Numbered from the stretch's first letter, positions 12,841 through 24,573 are shown. The stretch: 64,000 nt of DNA from Liolophura sinensis (GCF_032854445.1 NC_088296.1:14762623-14826622); one strand, 5' to 3'. Program-made: numbers and translations. The notes: generated by a model not told the origin, from the sequence alone.

Positions 12841-13616
12841 GAATCCCTAGTCAGTCAGTCATTAACTTACATTTAAATGTGAAATCGGCATGATTGACAA
12901 ACTGCATAGATTTATAATGCCTTTAAAAGGTTTCGTGTGCCCTGTATCTTCTAACATTTTCGACACTTGGTCTGCTCATTTTAGCCAGTATGTATGTAAT
13001 TCTAGCAGGAATATTAAGTTTCTTGTTTTCATAAGGTTTATACATCTAATGAAAAACATACTCATATCTTTACTTTTCCAAAAGACTGGTTAAGAAATGT
13101 AATATTTTACTTTCAACACTAGTAATATCTGTCCCAAATTTTATATGTATTATATGTATTTTAAATTTATTTCGCTTATATTTATATTTTAATGTGACAG
13201 TTATACCTGCGTTCATAAAAAGGCACGAAACTACCATATCACTTGGTACCTTTAAATTTCGGCTGTAAAATAGACTCAGTAGGTTTCCCAGGTACCTGCC
13301 AAAGGTCCGTGGTTTACTTCGTGCACTCAGGTTTATCTTTCCACGAACATGACGACGATCGCATAAATGACAAATTCTCGAGTACATGTACGGTACAGTA
13401 ATATAAACATGAACATATTGGCTGGCCTTGTATGTATTTTATGTTGCGATGGCTTCCTGATTTAACGGTCATGTTAAAAACTAAACTGATCAAAGTGAAC
13501 TTAGGGCAGACAGACCAGAATATTTACCCTCATCTCTTAGGATCTCTGGTAGAAAATCGTATTCAGTTTCACACACAAATCTTCATTTTCGCTCACTTTC
13601 TATAAACATAGTTCTA
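12841..13616. other. Intergenic, little identifiable content
   Basis: The stretch is AT-rich. A weak fragment of the third SINE-like family lies near 13268-13375 (CCCAGGTACCTGCCAAAGG, then GTCCGTGGTTTACTTCGTG). No gene is visible on either strand. Confidence 0.4.
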
Positions 13617-13977
13617 TGAGAACTACGGACCGCCTCGGTAGCCTAATGTTTAGAGCGTCCGCCTCCAAGCAGGGGGACGCTCGGGATCAAACCCGGGTGA
13701 GGGTCATACCAAAACGCCTTCAAACATGGTGGTTGATTCTAGCTCACATGGCACTTAACAATGAGGGGATAAGGGCTAGCAAACATGACTGGTCGCATCG
13801 TTGTCAGTGTACTGAAACTGGGTGGTGTGTGATGTCTCATGTCTTTGACGTGATACCTCAGTGGCGACAGCACTTTGGCCACATGGACGCCATGACACAG
13901 TATAACTGTACATACACCTATGACTCCTCGTAGTCATATGACCAAAAAACTTGTTAAGAAGGACGCCAAACCCCATG
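13617..13977 (+). mobile_element. SINE family 2 member with tRNA-like head
   Basis: The head GACCGCCTCGGTAGCCTAAT with TTTAGAGCGTCCGCCTC resembles a tRNA with an A box, and GGGATCAAACCC is B-box-like. The body (TGGCACTTAACAATGAGGGG, ACGTGATACCTCAGTGGCG) and the 3' end GGACGCCAAACCCC follow the family 2 layout in diverged form. Open frames on both strands here come from the SINE. Confidence 0.75.
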
Positions 13978-14714
13978 CATACATACAGAACGAAAAGTAA
14001 ATATTGCGGAGAGTATTAAGGCGCGTGTCACAATGCTTCGCTCTTCCAGTAACACAAAACAGTCGACGGACATCAAACCACTACCGGCTGCCTCAACTGA
14101 GTCATTTTCACTGGTTAAATTTCTGGGCTGCTCTTAAACAGCAAACACTGGCCGTGCAATCATGGTATTGATCGGATGGCCTCAGACCCTTGCTGTGACC
14201 CAGCCCCAAACATTCCTTGGCAAAAAAGCATTGGTGCCTACCTTGCCTAGCCTGTGAAGATTCAGCCGTAGAAATCTTGACAAAGGTGAATCGTGAAAAT
14301 CTGGCAATTCCTATGCTAACAGCTTGGATGGTTAGGCCTCAACCTGACTAAGTCAAGGGGACAGCACTCGCGGCCTCGTCACTACCTCGCGCCTTATGTC
14401 CTCTAGTTAACAATATAAAGCTTCCATTATTTAAGCCCATTACTCCGTAAAGTTTTGACAATTTCCAGTCTGTGCATAAAAAACCCTTACAGTAATAAAA
14501 GACTTTATACCCTAAAATACAGAGAATAGTGTAATGATTCGGGATGTCATGGTTAGTCTTATAGACTACAGTACGAATATTCACCAACTATAGGACTATG
14601 TGCAAAAATTTTCACTCGAATCATACAACGACCTTTACATAATTAAAACTTTCTGTATAATGTTAATCGTGTTAAGCTTTTTTTTGGCGCTTCAGTTTCT
14701 GGCGGACCGAGAAG

Positions 14715-15745
14715 ATGGCGTCATCCACGTATCTACCAACCATTGTGATCTTAGTGTATCTTCCTGTGAGTATATATTTATTTATTTATTTGTTTATTTC
14801 ATTAGTGTTTTACGCCATAGGATATTTCACTTATACGACAGCGACCAGTATTATGGTTGGAGGGAACCGCAGAGAGCAGGGGGAAAACCTAAGAGGGTCC
14901 GTAGGTTGCTGAAACACATTCCCACGTACGGCCTGAGAGAAAGGAAGCATGAGCTGGACTTAAACTTACAACGACGAGCCTAGTGAGAGGCTCCTGGTTC
15001 ACTGCGCCGAGCTGGCACACTTGCCACTTCGGCCCCCGATTTGTGTATAGGCAGGTAAATAAACAGTAAAAGTGTATAAGGTAATAGGGAGAAACATTGG
15101 CAACAGGGAAAATGTATTTATTTATTTGATTGCTGTTTTACGCCGTACTCAAGAATATATGACGGCGGCCAGCATTATGGTGGGAGGAAACCCACGAGCA
15201 TCGGCCTGAGAGAAAGCCAGCATGAGCTGGCCTTGAACTCACAGCGACCGCATTGGTGAGAGGGTTCTGAGTCATCAGCTGCGCTAGCGCGCTAACCAAC
15301 TGAGCTAGGCAGACCCCTGCATTTATTTTTGTTTGTTTGATTGGTGCTTTGGACCATATTCAATAATACTTCACGTGTAGGACATCGGCCATCATCTTGG
15401 TGGACGGGCAACTGATGCCCTTCGTGCTTTCTGTGTATGCTACAGAATATTAAGCTATATTAATAAATGTTTCATCCATCTTGCTGTGGTCAGGCTTATA
15501 TGGTCAAGCGGATGTGGTCAGGCTGATACAAGCTGATAAAGTGACGAAGAAGACTCTCACAGCATACTAAGTTAGGCGTCAAGACAAAATGGTCAATAAC
15601 CGCAAGGCCAATTGCCTAAACATCTAAAGGTACGAAATTAAGACGGATTTACGTAAAGGCAAGCAATCAATAGTTTTAATAAGGGTAAGGGGTTTAATAA
15701 CGGTCTTTTTTTTCTTTCAGTTATTGGTAAATTCGGCACAATACG
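14715..15745 (+). CDS. ZP-A exons 1-2: start codon and signal peptide
   Basis: Exon 1 (14715-14765) starts at GAAGATGG, a fair initiation context, and encodes MASSTYLPTIVILVYLP; the donor is GTGAGT. Exon 2 (15721-15745) is a 25-nt microexon with a long pyrimidine tract before TTTCAG; it encodes LLVNSAQY plus one base. Together they form a typical signal peptide: hydrophobic core, then small residues before the cleavage region near Ser22/Ala23. The same two-exon split with the same phases occurs in ZP-B, which supports this start. Confidence 0.85.
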
Positions 15746-18700
15746 GTAAGACCATAAATAATGCTATGTACTCATATCGCTCAATCGTTCATAAACACGG
15801 AATTAAATTTTTACGTGACAGTTAATCCATACAATGTACGACTGTATCATGTCAGAAAATATCTTGGTTTTATGTTATTTTCGTTGTTAAGGACCAAATA
15901 TTTATTTTGGTTATCGTATGGAATATGATTCTTAACGGCACTCAGATTAAGTCTTTACCAAAATCTACAGGCGTCTAAAAGTTTGCACATGTCAGCTCAA
16001 ATTCATGTTAAAAAAATTGACTTCAGCAAATTACAGATGTTCAGCGAACAACACCCATGCCTCTATGGAGCTGTTTGTCTATCAGGACGACGAAACTATT
16101 GAGAAAGTCTACGCCGAAGGGCTAGAAGCAACATGTCTAGCAACCGGAACAGGAACTTTGGCAGATCCATTTACGATTGTCGTGGAGCTGAATCCGAACG
16201 GAGTCACGACAACGGCCAGCCAGATTGCATGCGGAGCCATGGCAAACCCTGTAAGCTGCTCTTTCTAAGGACAACTATTTATACTAATCCTTAATTATAC
16301 GTGTACAAGTGCTTGTAGGTGTACATTTTGAAGGAAGGCTAGCGAATGAACGCTTGGTACAAGGTCTGCCTCCCAAGCTGATCAATAGTTTGTGGTTCTC
16401 GTGGCTTAAGATGCATAGCTTGTACAGGCCGGGTCGGATAACTATACGGATGAACGACACCAGACAGACCCAAATAAACCACTTTGTCTATATTTAGCGA
16501 ATTTTCATTAGTGGACTCCTGCTAACTACATGTTACAAGATCGTAGTTACTGCTTCTTGTAACCACATTTCAGTGTAATAGTTTAAAACATGTATGCGCT
16601 GATTACTGATTGTCTAATCTTAAAGACCACTTTTTTACCTATGTAATGCTAAACTCTACAAGGTGGACAATGGGGGCATGACGAGGCTATTAGGACTTAA
16701 TGCCTTAGATAGGCGCTTCCCGCCTCCACATTAGTTGAAAACCAATTGTTCTGTTACCATAATGGCATGCAAATCTGTATATCACACGTGGGAAAGTTCA
16801 TCAATAAACTGCCGAAGTTTGGCAGTCTACGATAGACACTTCGGTCCCTCCCAGCTGACTTAAAGTGTTCGTGTAGAAGTAAATCATTCTTTAGTAAGGT
16901 GAGAAACAAAAATTAATTAACCAGTAAATCTGACGTGAACATACCAAATGTCCATAGTTTTTATGACGTTATGTTTTCCCGATATCAATTTCGTATCTTT
17001 TTCAGGTGGGTACACAGAATTACGTTCTTCGTGTCCTGACACAGAGCTTGCCTGACGCTTTTAAAGCCAGTGACCGACGTTATACTGTGAACTGTAACCC
17101 CACGGCTCAGAAAACACAGGACACATCCACGGGTACAATAGCCATGGCCCAGTAAGTGGTTACAATTGAGACAAGCTGTCTTGTAGGAGTCTTGTCTGTC
17201 TGTCCGTCCGTTTATTTGTCCCTCCATCCCTCCTTCCGTCCGTCGGTCCCTCAGTCTGTCAGTCTCACACATGTTACGCTGTTTGGTTGAACTCGGATAA
17301 AGGGCGAACCCTATCGCTTCCCATCTTGACGGTGTAAATATAGACAGTAATAATTTATTCTTTCATTTGATTACGGGTTAAAGCCGTGGTGCTAAAGTTT
17401 TTTTACTTCTATGACGGCGGTCTGATTTATGGTTAGAGTATGTCGGAGAGCTCAGACTAATCTATTCGCACGGGAATTCGCTTGCTCTGCATCCGTTCGA
17501 TCAAATTTTTTTTCTAATAGCCTGTCCATCTACATAACTCTAAGTCCGTCCAAGAGACTACATGAACAATTAGCGGAACGTCATTGTAAATTCCGAGCTT
17601 CCATGTACATGAGCAGTTAGAATAACACCCTGACTGAGGAAAATTGACATGACGCCGTATTTCAACCATGCTAACGGTTACGTGTAACCGTTTGCCATCT
17701 ATCACACAGTCGTCGCTGCTCTGATTTTACACTCTGTGCTCTGTGTCTTCAATTATATTGTATTCCTGTACAAACCAGGATTCTGCTGCTGGACTGAGCA
17801 TGCCCAAGGCCTGGTCTCTTTGAATTGTTTTAATGTGATTTTATGCTACATGTGTTAAAAACACAGCATTTGTAATAGTTCTAGTCAAGTGACCGTCTAA
17901 AAAATTGTAATTCACACCATTGAATTTTTTTTACCTAATTCTGTGTAAGCCACGGTTCCAGAGGCGTTTACATTGCTACTGTTTATGTATTTACATAAAC
18001 AGTTGGAATACACCCCTGACAAGGATAAAATGACAAGAGGCTGTATTTCACCGGTTACGTGTGACCATTTGCCAGCTATCACACTATAGTCACTGCTCTG
18101 GTTTTACTCTTCATGCTGTACGTCTATCACACTGTCGTCACTGCTCTGGTTTTACTCTCTATGCTGTGCTTCTACCACACTGTCGTCACTGCTCTGGTTT
18201 TACTCTCTATGCTATACATCTATCACACTGTCGTCACAGCTCTGGTTTTACTCTCCGTGCTGTAAGTCTATCACACTGTAGTCACTGCTCTGGTTTTACT
18301 CTCTATGCTGTGCTTCTACCACACTGTCGTCACTGCTCTGGTTTTACTCTCTATGCTATACATCTATCATACTGTCGTCACAGCTCTGGTTTTACTCTCC
18401 GTGCTGTAAGTCTATCACACTGTAGTCACTGCTCTGGTTTTACTCTCCATGCTTTATGTCTTTATTTATATTATTTATATTGCAAATTTAAACATTCCTT
18501 GCGTATCATTTTATTCCAAACACATTGAAAGAAACCAAAACACACCACTGAAATCTGACCTTCCCTGTTTCAGTTAAATTGTTTCGAATAATTTGAATAA
18601 TTAAATTCTTGTGTCGGATTATAAACCTAATCGATTTTTGAACCATATTGTCTCCGATGACATCATAAGCTGTTCGTTTCCGCCCAAAGCCATGCATTTT

Positions 18701-21700
18701 CCGATCAACATGGCTGTTTATTTATTTGATTGATGTTTTACGCCGCACCCTGGAAGATTTCGCTTATAGCAAGGGCGCCCATGGGTGGAGACCGTGCAGT
18801 CAGGATAAAGGGCGAACCTTATTGCTTCCCATCTTGACGGTGTAAATATAGACAGTAATAATTTATTCTTTCATTTGTTTACGGGTTAAAGCCGGGGTGC
18901 TAAAGTTTTCACTTCTGTGACGGCGGTCTGATTTATGGTTAGAGTATGTCGGAGAACTCAGCCACAATCCGTAAGAATCACACGACCATTTGAGCTCTTT
19001 ATGGTCATTTTATAAAACTCACTTTTGTATCGAAATATTTCTTTGCAGCAAAGTTTTTTAAAAAAAGCATACCTACAGTTATTGTAATACACCGTTTCTT
19101 CTAGCATCTCGAAATTGTCATTATTTATCGTTGTCTAGTTATTTAACGAAAACATGACGCGAACTGTAACCATGTGTTATCACAAAAACATATTCCAGTA
19201 CTACAATATCTATCAGCAACCTGCGGATTGTCGTGCGATTTCCCCGGGAACTGCCCGGTTTCCTCCAACAACAATGGTGGCCGCCGTCGAATAAGTGAAA
19301 CATTCTTGAGCACGGCGTAAAATACCAATCAAATAAATACATAGATCCAGTAGTACACGTACTACAAGTGTATTTTTTTGCCTTGTAACCATTAAACGTA
19401 ATTCGGTTTATTCTTATTCAGAGAAGAACGTTAATAAGTGCATGAATTAGTCTCTCGATCGATCTAATCGACTGAACCCAATGTAACAGCGGTCAGTTAT
19501 ACTGAACGTGCCCTTATCGGCATTAACAAAAAGTACCTGTTCCCATCCTGACGGAAAATTCCTCTGTTGGAATTAAAAAGCTAAAATATTTGTACGAATC
19601 AGACTCATCGTTAACACCAACAGCCGACTTCCACTTTCCAATATTCGGATGTAAGAATTTCATTGGACTAACAATGAGCGCACTGAGTGCATATGTTTTT
19701 TTTTGTTTTTGTGGTTTTTTTTATATCATATTAACTCAGTGTTGAGAGAAATATTCTAGAATTGACTTTACTAAGACTTTGTTTAAGTCATTTTTGTTTT
19801 CTCACAAGTCATTCTTGTTTTCTCACAAGTCATTCTTGTTTTTCCCACAAGTCATTCTTGTTTCCTAGCAAGTCTCACATGTCAATCTCGTTTTCCCACA
19901 ATTCATTCTTGTTTCCTGTCTGTTTTCAGACAAACAGCGTTCATTGACGGGTTGTCCACGGAGATTACCGAGTTCGTGTCCATCAATCTGATCGACTTCA
20001 TGAATGGTCAAGCGCTGACCACAGCAAACTTTGGTCAGACCGTCCGTCTACAAGTGGTCCTAACTCCCACACCATCACGTAAGCTATGCAGGGTGTGGCC
20101 CATCTTTGATACCTCCGCCAAGGAGGGCATGTTTTTGCCAGACGGCCAAGCACTAATTTTGCAGTGATCTAGACCTGGACGTGGATACAGGAATTTTCAA
20201 TGGATTCTCTTCCCAATGATATGTTTGACGCCCACATTATTGCAGGAAAATCCTGTTTGTGTGCGTTTTCTAATTCATGTTATTAAATTACGCTAACTTT
20301 CGAGATTTTTATGACATCATATGATGTCAAAATAATTTTTAAAAAAATGAATAGAAAACGGCATGCTGGATACAGCATGATTATTCATTCAGTAGCTTTG
20401 TTTGGGGTCGTCTTGGAGCCAACAGGTTAGTCAGTTAGCTATGGATGCCCAATGGCCTAAAAGTCTAACCACTATCGGATACCATAATAATCAAAATAAT
20501 GCTGTTAAAATAGTGTTAAATAGCAATAAAATAAATCAGGCATATTTTATTGTGTTTACGGACAGATTTAATGTATAATTTGCACTCATTGAGCCACAGT
20601 CGATACATCTTGCATGCTAGGGGCGAACTAGGGCGCTTTTAAAGTTATGAAATAGGTTTGATGACAAAAAAGTAATTTTTTGATAATTGTACACGGTAAA
20701 ATGAGAGCCTTTCACTTGGTTCCAAAAAAATGGCTAACCATTAGCCATTGGTCCCTTACCATTTAGCAATGCACCTTTGACTGTCTTTGCACCCAGGAGC
20801 TACCGGTGTACAAGTGACGGATTGTCAGGCCATAGGCGGGACGCTCCCTGGGGCCCCAACATTGTCACTCATTGAGGACGGGTGAGTTTGTCAGCCTGTA
20901 TTTAAACGGGTACAAAATTTCCGTCATTTTGGTGAACTTATAGTAACAGCTGCAGTGCTTTTAGTATTAGCATCTTTCACATCAGCCAACACTTCCAGTA
21001 TCCGAAGCTTCAAACGCAAAGGAAACATTTTTCAATCGACCTGCCCATTACCTATTCTAATTCCCCCCAAGTAAGTAAACCGGAGTAAAAGGACTTCGCT
21101 GACTGCCAGAGAATCCCGTGTTCATCCCTCCTATAGCGAACTCCGAACCAAAGAACAGAGGATTAAAGCATTACGCCTCTGGCGCAGTACTTCAGGCATA
21201 TCCCGTTGATCATACTAAATATAGTGAAGGTCCTAGTAAAAAAAATAAGTTGATTTGGATATTTATTTGTTTCATTGGTACTCAACGATATTCCACTTAT
21301 ACGACAGCAGCCACCGTTACGGTGGGAGGTCACCTACGACCATCAGTAGGTCTACACGTACCTGACGAAAACCTAATTCGCAACAGATTAAAAGTGGAGA
21401 AAATATAAAACTTACATTGAGGTTTTTTTTTTTTGATTGGTGTATTACGCCGTACTCAAGAATATTTCACTTATACGACGGCGACCAGCATTATGGTGGG
21501 TGGAAACCGGGCAGAGCCCGGGGGAAACCCACGACCATCCGCAGGTTGCTGGCAGACCTTCTCACGTACGGCCGCCAGCATGAGCTGGACTTGAACTCAC
21601 AGCGACCGCATTGGTGAGAGACTCCTGGGTCATTACGCTGCGCTAGCGCTTTAACCGACTGAGCCACGGAGGCCCCTACATTGAGTTTAAATGAAATAGT

Positions 21701-24019
21701 GCAAAACGTTAGTTGTAAATGTGGTCTCGATATTTTTTTCGCTCTATCTTTTGAGAAAAAGACACCATTGAAAATAATTGTTGTTTGGTGAGTAGTTGTA
21801 TTGCCTACTAGTGTTCTAACTGAGGAATGTAATTATAAGCGCTAGAATTTGTCGTTTTCAGCTTTCAGATGTGTTCAACCTTTATTATTGGTATATTCAT
21901 AAATGTTATCATGATTCAAATTGTGTATGGATATAAACAAGACACTTACGTACAAATAAACTGATCAGACATCCATGTCATTATAATACTAAAACATTAC
22001 TCTATAAAGGTTACGTACACGTATATCAAGACATTACTTTATAAAGGTTACGTGCATGTATATTAAGACATTACTATATAAAGGTTACGTACATGTATAT
22101 CAAGACATTACTATATAAAGGTTACGTACATGTATATCAAGACATTACTATGTAAAGGTTACGTACATGTATATCAAGACATTACTATATAAAGGTTACG
22201 TACATGTATATCAAGAACTGGTCCCAAACACCCATCACACAAAATGTTTTCTCCTGAAAGAAAAAAAAAAACATGGAAAGAATAATAAAGACCATATTTG
22301 CAAGTGAGTTTTTACGCTCTTTTGTTTGATTTTTTTGCATAATTCTGTATTTTTTTCTTCTCCTGTAATGTTTAATAAGTTTACTTCTGTTGTCATCCAG
22401 GTGTGGTGACGGAGACACGGGGATTTTCGACGTCAACTCTGGTTTTGAAACCAACGGCATCGATCACACAGTCACTGTCAGTCCCGCTTTCCAGATGTTT
22501 ATGTTTACGGACGTCCAACTTCCTATCATCTTCTCCTGCAGGGTCGAGTTTTGTTATGGCGGCGATGACTGTACCAGGGTGAGTACAAATAAAGGATCGG
22601 TCCTTGCTCTTGAAAACAACAGTGCTCTCAGAGGGGGAAAGGTTTATATAAGAAAACAGAACAGTAGTTTTTAGGTTTTAATCGCAATAAAATGTTTGAC
22701 CAGACAGTTGACATTCTTTACAAACAGATGGTGTAACGAGTTTCGACTAACTGCTTAAGTATAAACCTGTAATCAACAGGAGTGAGGGAGAGGTATTTTG
22801 ACAGCGTCCACAGGTACATTGTGTTGTGCGTTGAGAATACTGTTTGTCTGATGCTGGGAACAGTTCGACTCATTTCCGAAAGCATCTATCGTTCTCCCAT
22901 ACATGTACACGAAGGAGCACATGGAATGGGTGCGGAATGGGGAAGTTTTTGGTATTTTTTTTCTCCTATTTTTTTCAAATTTATAGATCAGGTGAGACGT
23001 GGTTTCAATTCTACTTTGGCGCAGGGATATTTCTCTGGGGCAGGGATATTTCTCTGGGGCAGAGATATATAACTGAGGCAGGGATATTTCATCTGCACAT
23101 TGCTCTCACTGCGGCTAGAAGTTTTTTCCAGACATAAAACCGATTAACTCCAACAAATGAAAATTGTTTGCGTATTGTTTTCAGATACAAGTCAGAGTAA
23201 GGCTAAATCATCGACCATTTTCATAGCGCGTAGGTATACATGCACCACGGCGTAAAGATAGATCTGTTTGACGTAAACCGCTTGCGAAACAAATACTTGC
23301 ATATTATTTATGTACATGTATTAACAGAGATGTGGACAACAACAAGCCAAACGAAAGAGAGATGCGGAAGAACCAGTTGAGAAAGAAGTTGTGGCTGTTG
23401 TTGCAGTTGCGGGAAACAGGGAGCTGGCTGAAAACGGTACGTGAATAGATACTTGTCGTCTGATATGCTACATTCATCCTCATGCCAAGGCTATGTATAT
23501 GGCAGATCGAGCAAATTGCGCCAAACCATAATGAGTAATGTTCTCGCAGGATGGTTGTTCGGAAGGGGTGACGTTAGGTATTTAAGTGTTTCATATTATA
23601 CAGCTATTAGGCTTTCAAAAAGGGTACGTAGCAAAGAGTAGCAATTGTCCACATAAACATGGGCTTTGTAACCTTATGTTTTAGCAATGAAATCAAACAA
23701 AATAAATAAGTAAATAGTTAAACGTATGTTTTATATAATTTTAGTGAGAAGTAAGGAAATAGTCTGAAAGTAAATACATAAATTGAAAAGTATAAAGTAA
23801 ATCTAAAATTTGGTTGGCTATCTCACTGACTCAGTACAGTACAGTAACTCTGTTTGCTTTCTCATTATATTCCTTCTAGCTGCTAATCACCGGAGCTGTT
23901 CCGACTGGCCGTATGTAGTCTCACTGGCAGCAGTATCAGTGGTACTGCTTGTCACACTCGGCTTCGTCATGTGGTTTTACGCGCAGCTGCGGAAACAGCA
24001 GGGGAAGTCATCATCTTAA
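14715..24019 (+). CDS. ZP-A: single-pass zona pellucida module protein, 368 aa
   Basis: Nine coding exons: 14715-14765, 15721-15745, 16027-16250, 17006-17151, 19930-20078, 20797-20881, 22401-22578, 23328-23436, 23880-24019 (1107 nt with stop). All introns are GT-AG and the phases (0,1,0,2,1,2,0,1) join without conflict. Residues 1-25 are a signal peptide. ZP-N carries Cys30, 62, 94 and 130. A linker with an internal hydrophobic patch (about 160-169) follows, then ZP-C with Cys208, 228, 273, 278, 284 and 288. KRKR at 294-297 is a furin-type site, the VVAVVAVA stretch just after it an external hydrophobic patch, and the transmembrane helix spans about 335-356, with a short basic tail. ZP modules polymerise into extracellular filaments after the propeptide is cleaved; that role is inferred from the family. 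An N-glycosylation sequon lies at Asn33. An egg-coat, cuticle-like or epithelial matrix role cannot be told apart here. It is paralogous to ZP-B downstream. Confidence 0.9.
14774..15038 (-). mobile_element. SINE family 1, near full length, in ZP-A intron 1
   Basis: Its AAATAA-type tail begins within about 10 bp of the exon 1 donor. It runs through the conserved core (GACCAGTATTATGGTTGGAG) to a diverged tRNA-like head near 15030. A second copy in the same orientation follows at 15114-15317 and a further fragment near 15325-15420. Confidence 0.85.
15114..15317 (-). mobile_element. SINE family 1 copy in ZP-A intron 1
   Basis: The tail side (TTTACGCCGTACTCAAGAAT) and head side (CTAACCAACTGAGC, a reversed A box) are both present. 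The middle of the core is shortened after GGAGGAAACCCACGA. Confidence 0.85.
16027..17151 (+). CDS. ZP-A exons 3-4: ZP-N half
   Basis: Exon 3 (16027-16250) begins with two bases completing the codon opened by exon 2 and ends phase 0 after ANP before GTAAGC. Exon 4 (17006-17151) begins VGTQNYVLRVLTQSLPD and ends phase 2 before GTAAGT. Together they hold the four ZP-N cysteines, in YRC, ATCLA, IACGAM and VNCNP, spaced 32, 32 and 36 residues apart, as expected for the paired ZP-N disulfides. Confidence 0.88.
17620..17774 (+). mobile_element. Family D element, right-end fragment
   Basis: It contains the GGTTACGTGTAACCGTTTGC block followed by one minisatellite-type unit (CTATCACACAGTCGTCGCTG). It leads directly into the start of the fuller copy at 17775. 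Confidence 0.7.
17775..18470 (+). mobile_element. Family D element with expanded 48-bp minisatellite
   Basis: Order: CCAGGATTCTGCTGCTGGAC, then a hairpin (TGTGTTAAAAACACA near 17871), TTACCTAATTCTG, a stretch ending CCCCTGACAAGG, then GGTTACGTGTGACCATTTGC. The tandem array follows at about 18075-18460. The same order in other copies defines the family. No transposase or other protein is encoded, so it is non-autonomous. Confidence 0.75.
18075..18460 (+). repeat. 48-bp minisatellite with 144-bp higher-order period
   Basis: About eight units of CTATCACACTGTCGTCACTG followed by CTCTGGTTTTACTCTC. Successive units differ in a fixed cycle of three (ends ..CTGTGCTT, ..CTATACAT, ..CTGTAAGT), so the array is partly a 144-bp repeat. 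The period is a multiple of three, which explains the 155-codon frame over it; it lies in an intron and is not thought to be coding. Confidence 0.9.
18718..18780 (-). mobile_element. SINE family 1 tail fragment
   Basis: TTTATTTGATTGATGTTTTACGCCGCACCC is the reversed tail and start of the core; the rest is lost. Confidence 0.6.
19198..19343 (+). mobile_element. SINE family 1, 5'-truncated, in ZP-A intron 4
   Basis: It runs from AACCTGCGGATTGTCGTG to GCGTAAAATACCAATC and a short AAATAA tail. The tRNA-like head is missing. Confidence 0.85.
19765..19929 (+). repeat. Degenerate 22-bp minisatellite forming the exon 5 acceptor tract
   Basis: Units of the type AAGTCATTCTTGTTTTCTCAC recur about seven times and run directly into TGTTTTCAG, the acceptor of ZP-A exon 5 at 19930. 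The pyrimidine-rich tract of this splice site is therefore made of tandem repeats. Confidence 0.8.
19930..22578 (+). CDS. ZP-A exons 5-7: linker and ZP-C half
   Basis: Exon 5 (19930-20078) carries the inter-domain linker with hydrophobic ITEFVSINLI and then TANFGQTVRLQVVLTPTPS, the start of ZP-C. Exon 6 (20797-20881) carries VTDC and LIEDG. Exon 7 (22401-22578) carries GC, FSC, FC and DDC. This matches the usual ZP-C order (strand with Cys5, then 'DGC', then the 'F.C...C' cluster). The intron between exons 5 and 6 (phase 1) has no counterpart in ZP-B, where one exon covers both. Confidence 0.88.
21255..21345 (-). mobile_element. SINE family 1 fragment in ZP-A intron 6
   Basis: It holds the reversed tail and part of the core (TTCCACTTATACGACAGCAG, then GGAGGTCACCTACGACCATC). 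It lies just before a complete copy in the same orientation. Confidence 0.75.
21420..21677 (-). mobile_element. SINE family 1, best full-length copy in the window
   Basis: On the minus strand it starts with a tRNA-like head, GGGGCCTCCGTGGCTCAGTC. An A box (TGGCTCAGTCGG) and B box (GAGTTCAAGTCC) are visible. The conserved body follows (CAACCTGCGGATGGTCGTGG, GCATTATGG in reverse sense, TAAGTGAAATATTCTTGAGT), and the tail is oligo-A here. It is the reference for naming the other copies. Its layout is that of tRNA-derived animal SINEs with a conserved central domain; which named superfamily it belongs to I cannot decide by eye. Confidence 0.92.
21994..22215 (+). repeat. 37-bp minisatellite, exactly six units
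   Basis: ACATTACTATATAAAGGTTA followed by CGTACATGTATATCAAG repeats six times over 222 bp, with one to three differences per unit, most in the first two. It lies in ZP-A intron 6, about 190 bp before exon 7. Confidence 0.95.
23328..23436 (+). CDS. ZP-A exon 8: furin site and external hydrophobic patch
   Basis: It begins RCGQQQAKRKRD. The Cys is the last of the ZP-C set, and KRKR at residues 294-297 fits the R-X-K/R-R furin consensus. The hydrophobic VVAVVAVA that follows matches the external hydrophobic patch which, in known ZP proteins, holds the precursor inactive until cleavage. Donor GTACGT, phase 1. The equivalent ZP-B exon has RRKR and EVIAVVRVG. Confidence 0.88.
23880..24019 (+). CDS. 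ZP-A exon 9: transmembrane helix and stop
   Basis: It starts after TTCCTTCTAG. A juxtamembrane CSDWPY motif leads into a helix of about 22 residues (VVSLAAVSVVLLVTLGFVMW) and a short tail, AQLRKQQGKSSS, then TAA. The helix and the Cys-x-x-Trp-Pro-Tyr motif are close to those of ZP-B (15 of 25 identical, the others mostly conservative). Confidence 0.92.
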
Positions 24020-24567
24020 TGTCAAAATGGGCACTGTTTGGAACAAGTGGGACCGAAAATGTCATGTTACATTAATTCGTATCATATGATGTCTCCATTT
24101 GTGAATCTGATTTTCATTTAGAAGCCCTTTCAACAGCATGCCCATGTTAAGGATTTTCTTTGTGGGGAGGGGGAGGGAATCGGGTAGTTTTCAACTGCTT
24201 CAACCAGATTAAAGTTTAGGTCTTTTGCTTTTAACGCGGGCCTATAAGCAAGGTGAAGCACTGTAAATACACCATGGCATGATATTAAGTCCTCCTCTCA
24301 CAAAAACTAGTCTTGACTCAAGTCATACAATCTAAAGCAACGTACAGCTGTATCATCTGTTCTTAAATATGTTTTCAGCTATGTTTTTACAGGTATTTAT
24401 CCATTAAAATGTTGCATTATGTAAAAGTTGAAATACAAAGTCTTTAATATTGACGTCTGAACTATTTGAAACAGTCAGCAAATGTATATTCTGACAAAAC
24501 TGAACGGTTACTTTTTGATTGGACTGTTGTCCGATATGAGTTATCTCCCTTACACAAACATGTCAGG

Positions 24568-24573
24568 AATAAA
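24568..24573 (+). terminator. Candidate polyadenylation signal of ZP-A
   Basis: The canonical hexamer AATAAA lies about 550 bp after the ZP-A stop codon and is the first clear one. The exact cleavage site cannot be read from the sequence. Confidence 0.5.

Larger units (their letters stand above)
17295..18961. repeat. Direct duplication of a 160-bp segment within ZP-A intron 4
   Basis: 17295-17455 and 18803-18961 match from GGATAAAGGGCGAACC to GGTTAGAGTATGTCGGAGA, with few differences. Each ends in a degenerate minus-sense SINE 1 piece (ATGACGGCGGTCTGATTTATGG in part). The family D element and its minisatellite lie between them. Confidence 0.9.

Noticed and set aside
18061-18528. 155-codon frame rich in Cys and His
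   Set aside because: It is the 48-bp minisatellite in ZP-A intron 4 read in one frame; its repeat length alone keeps it open.
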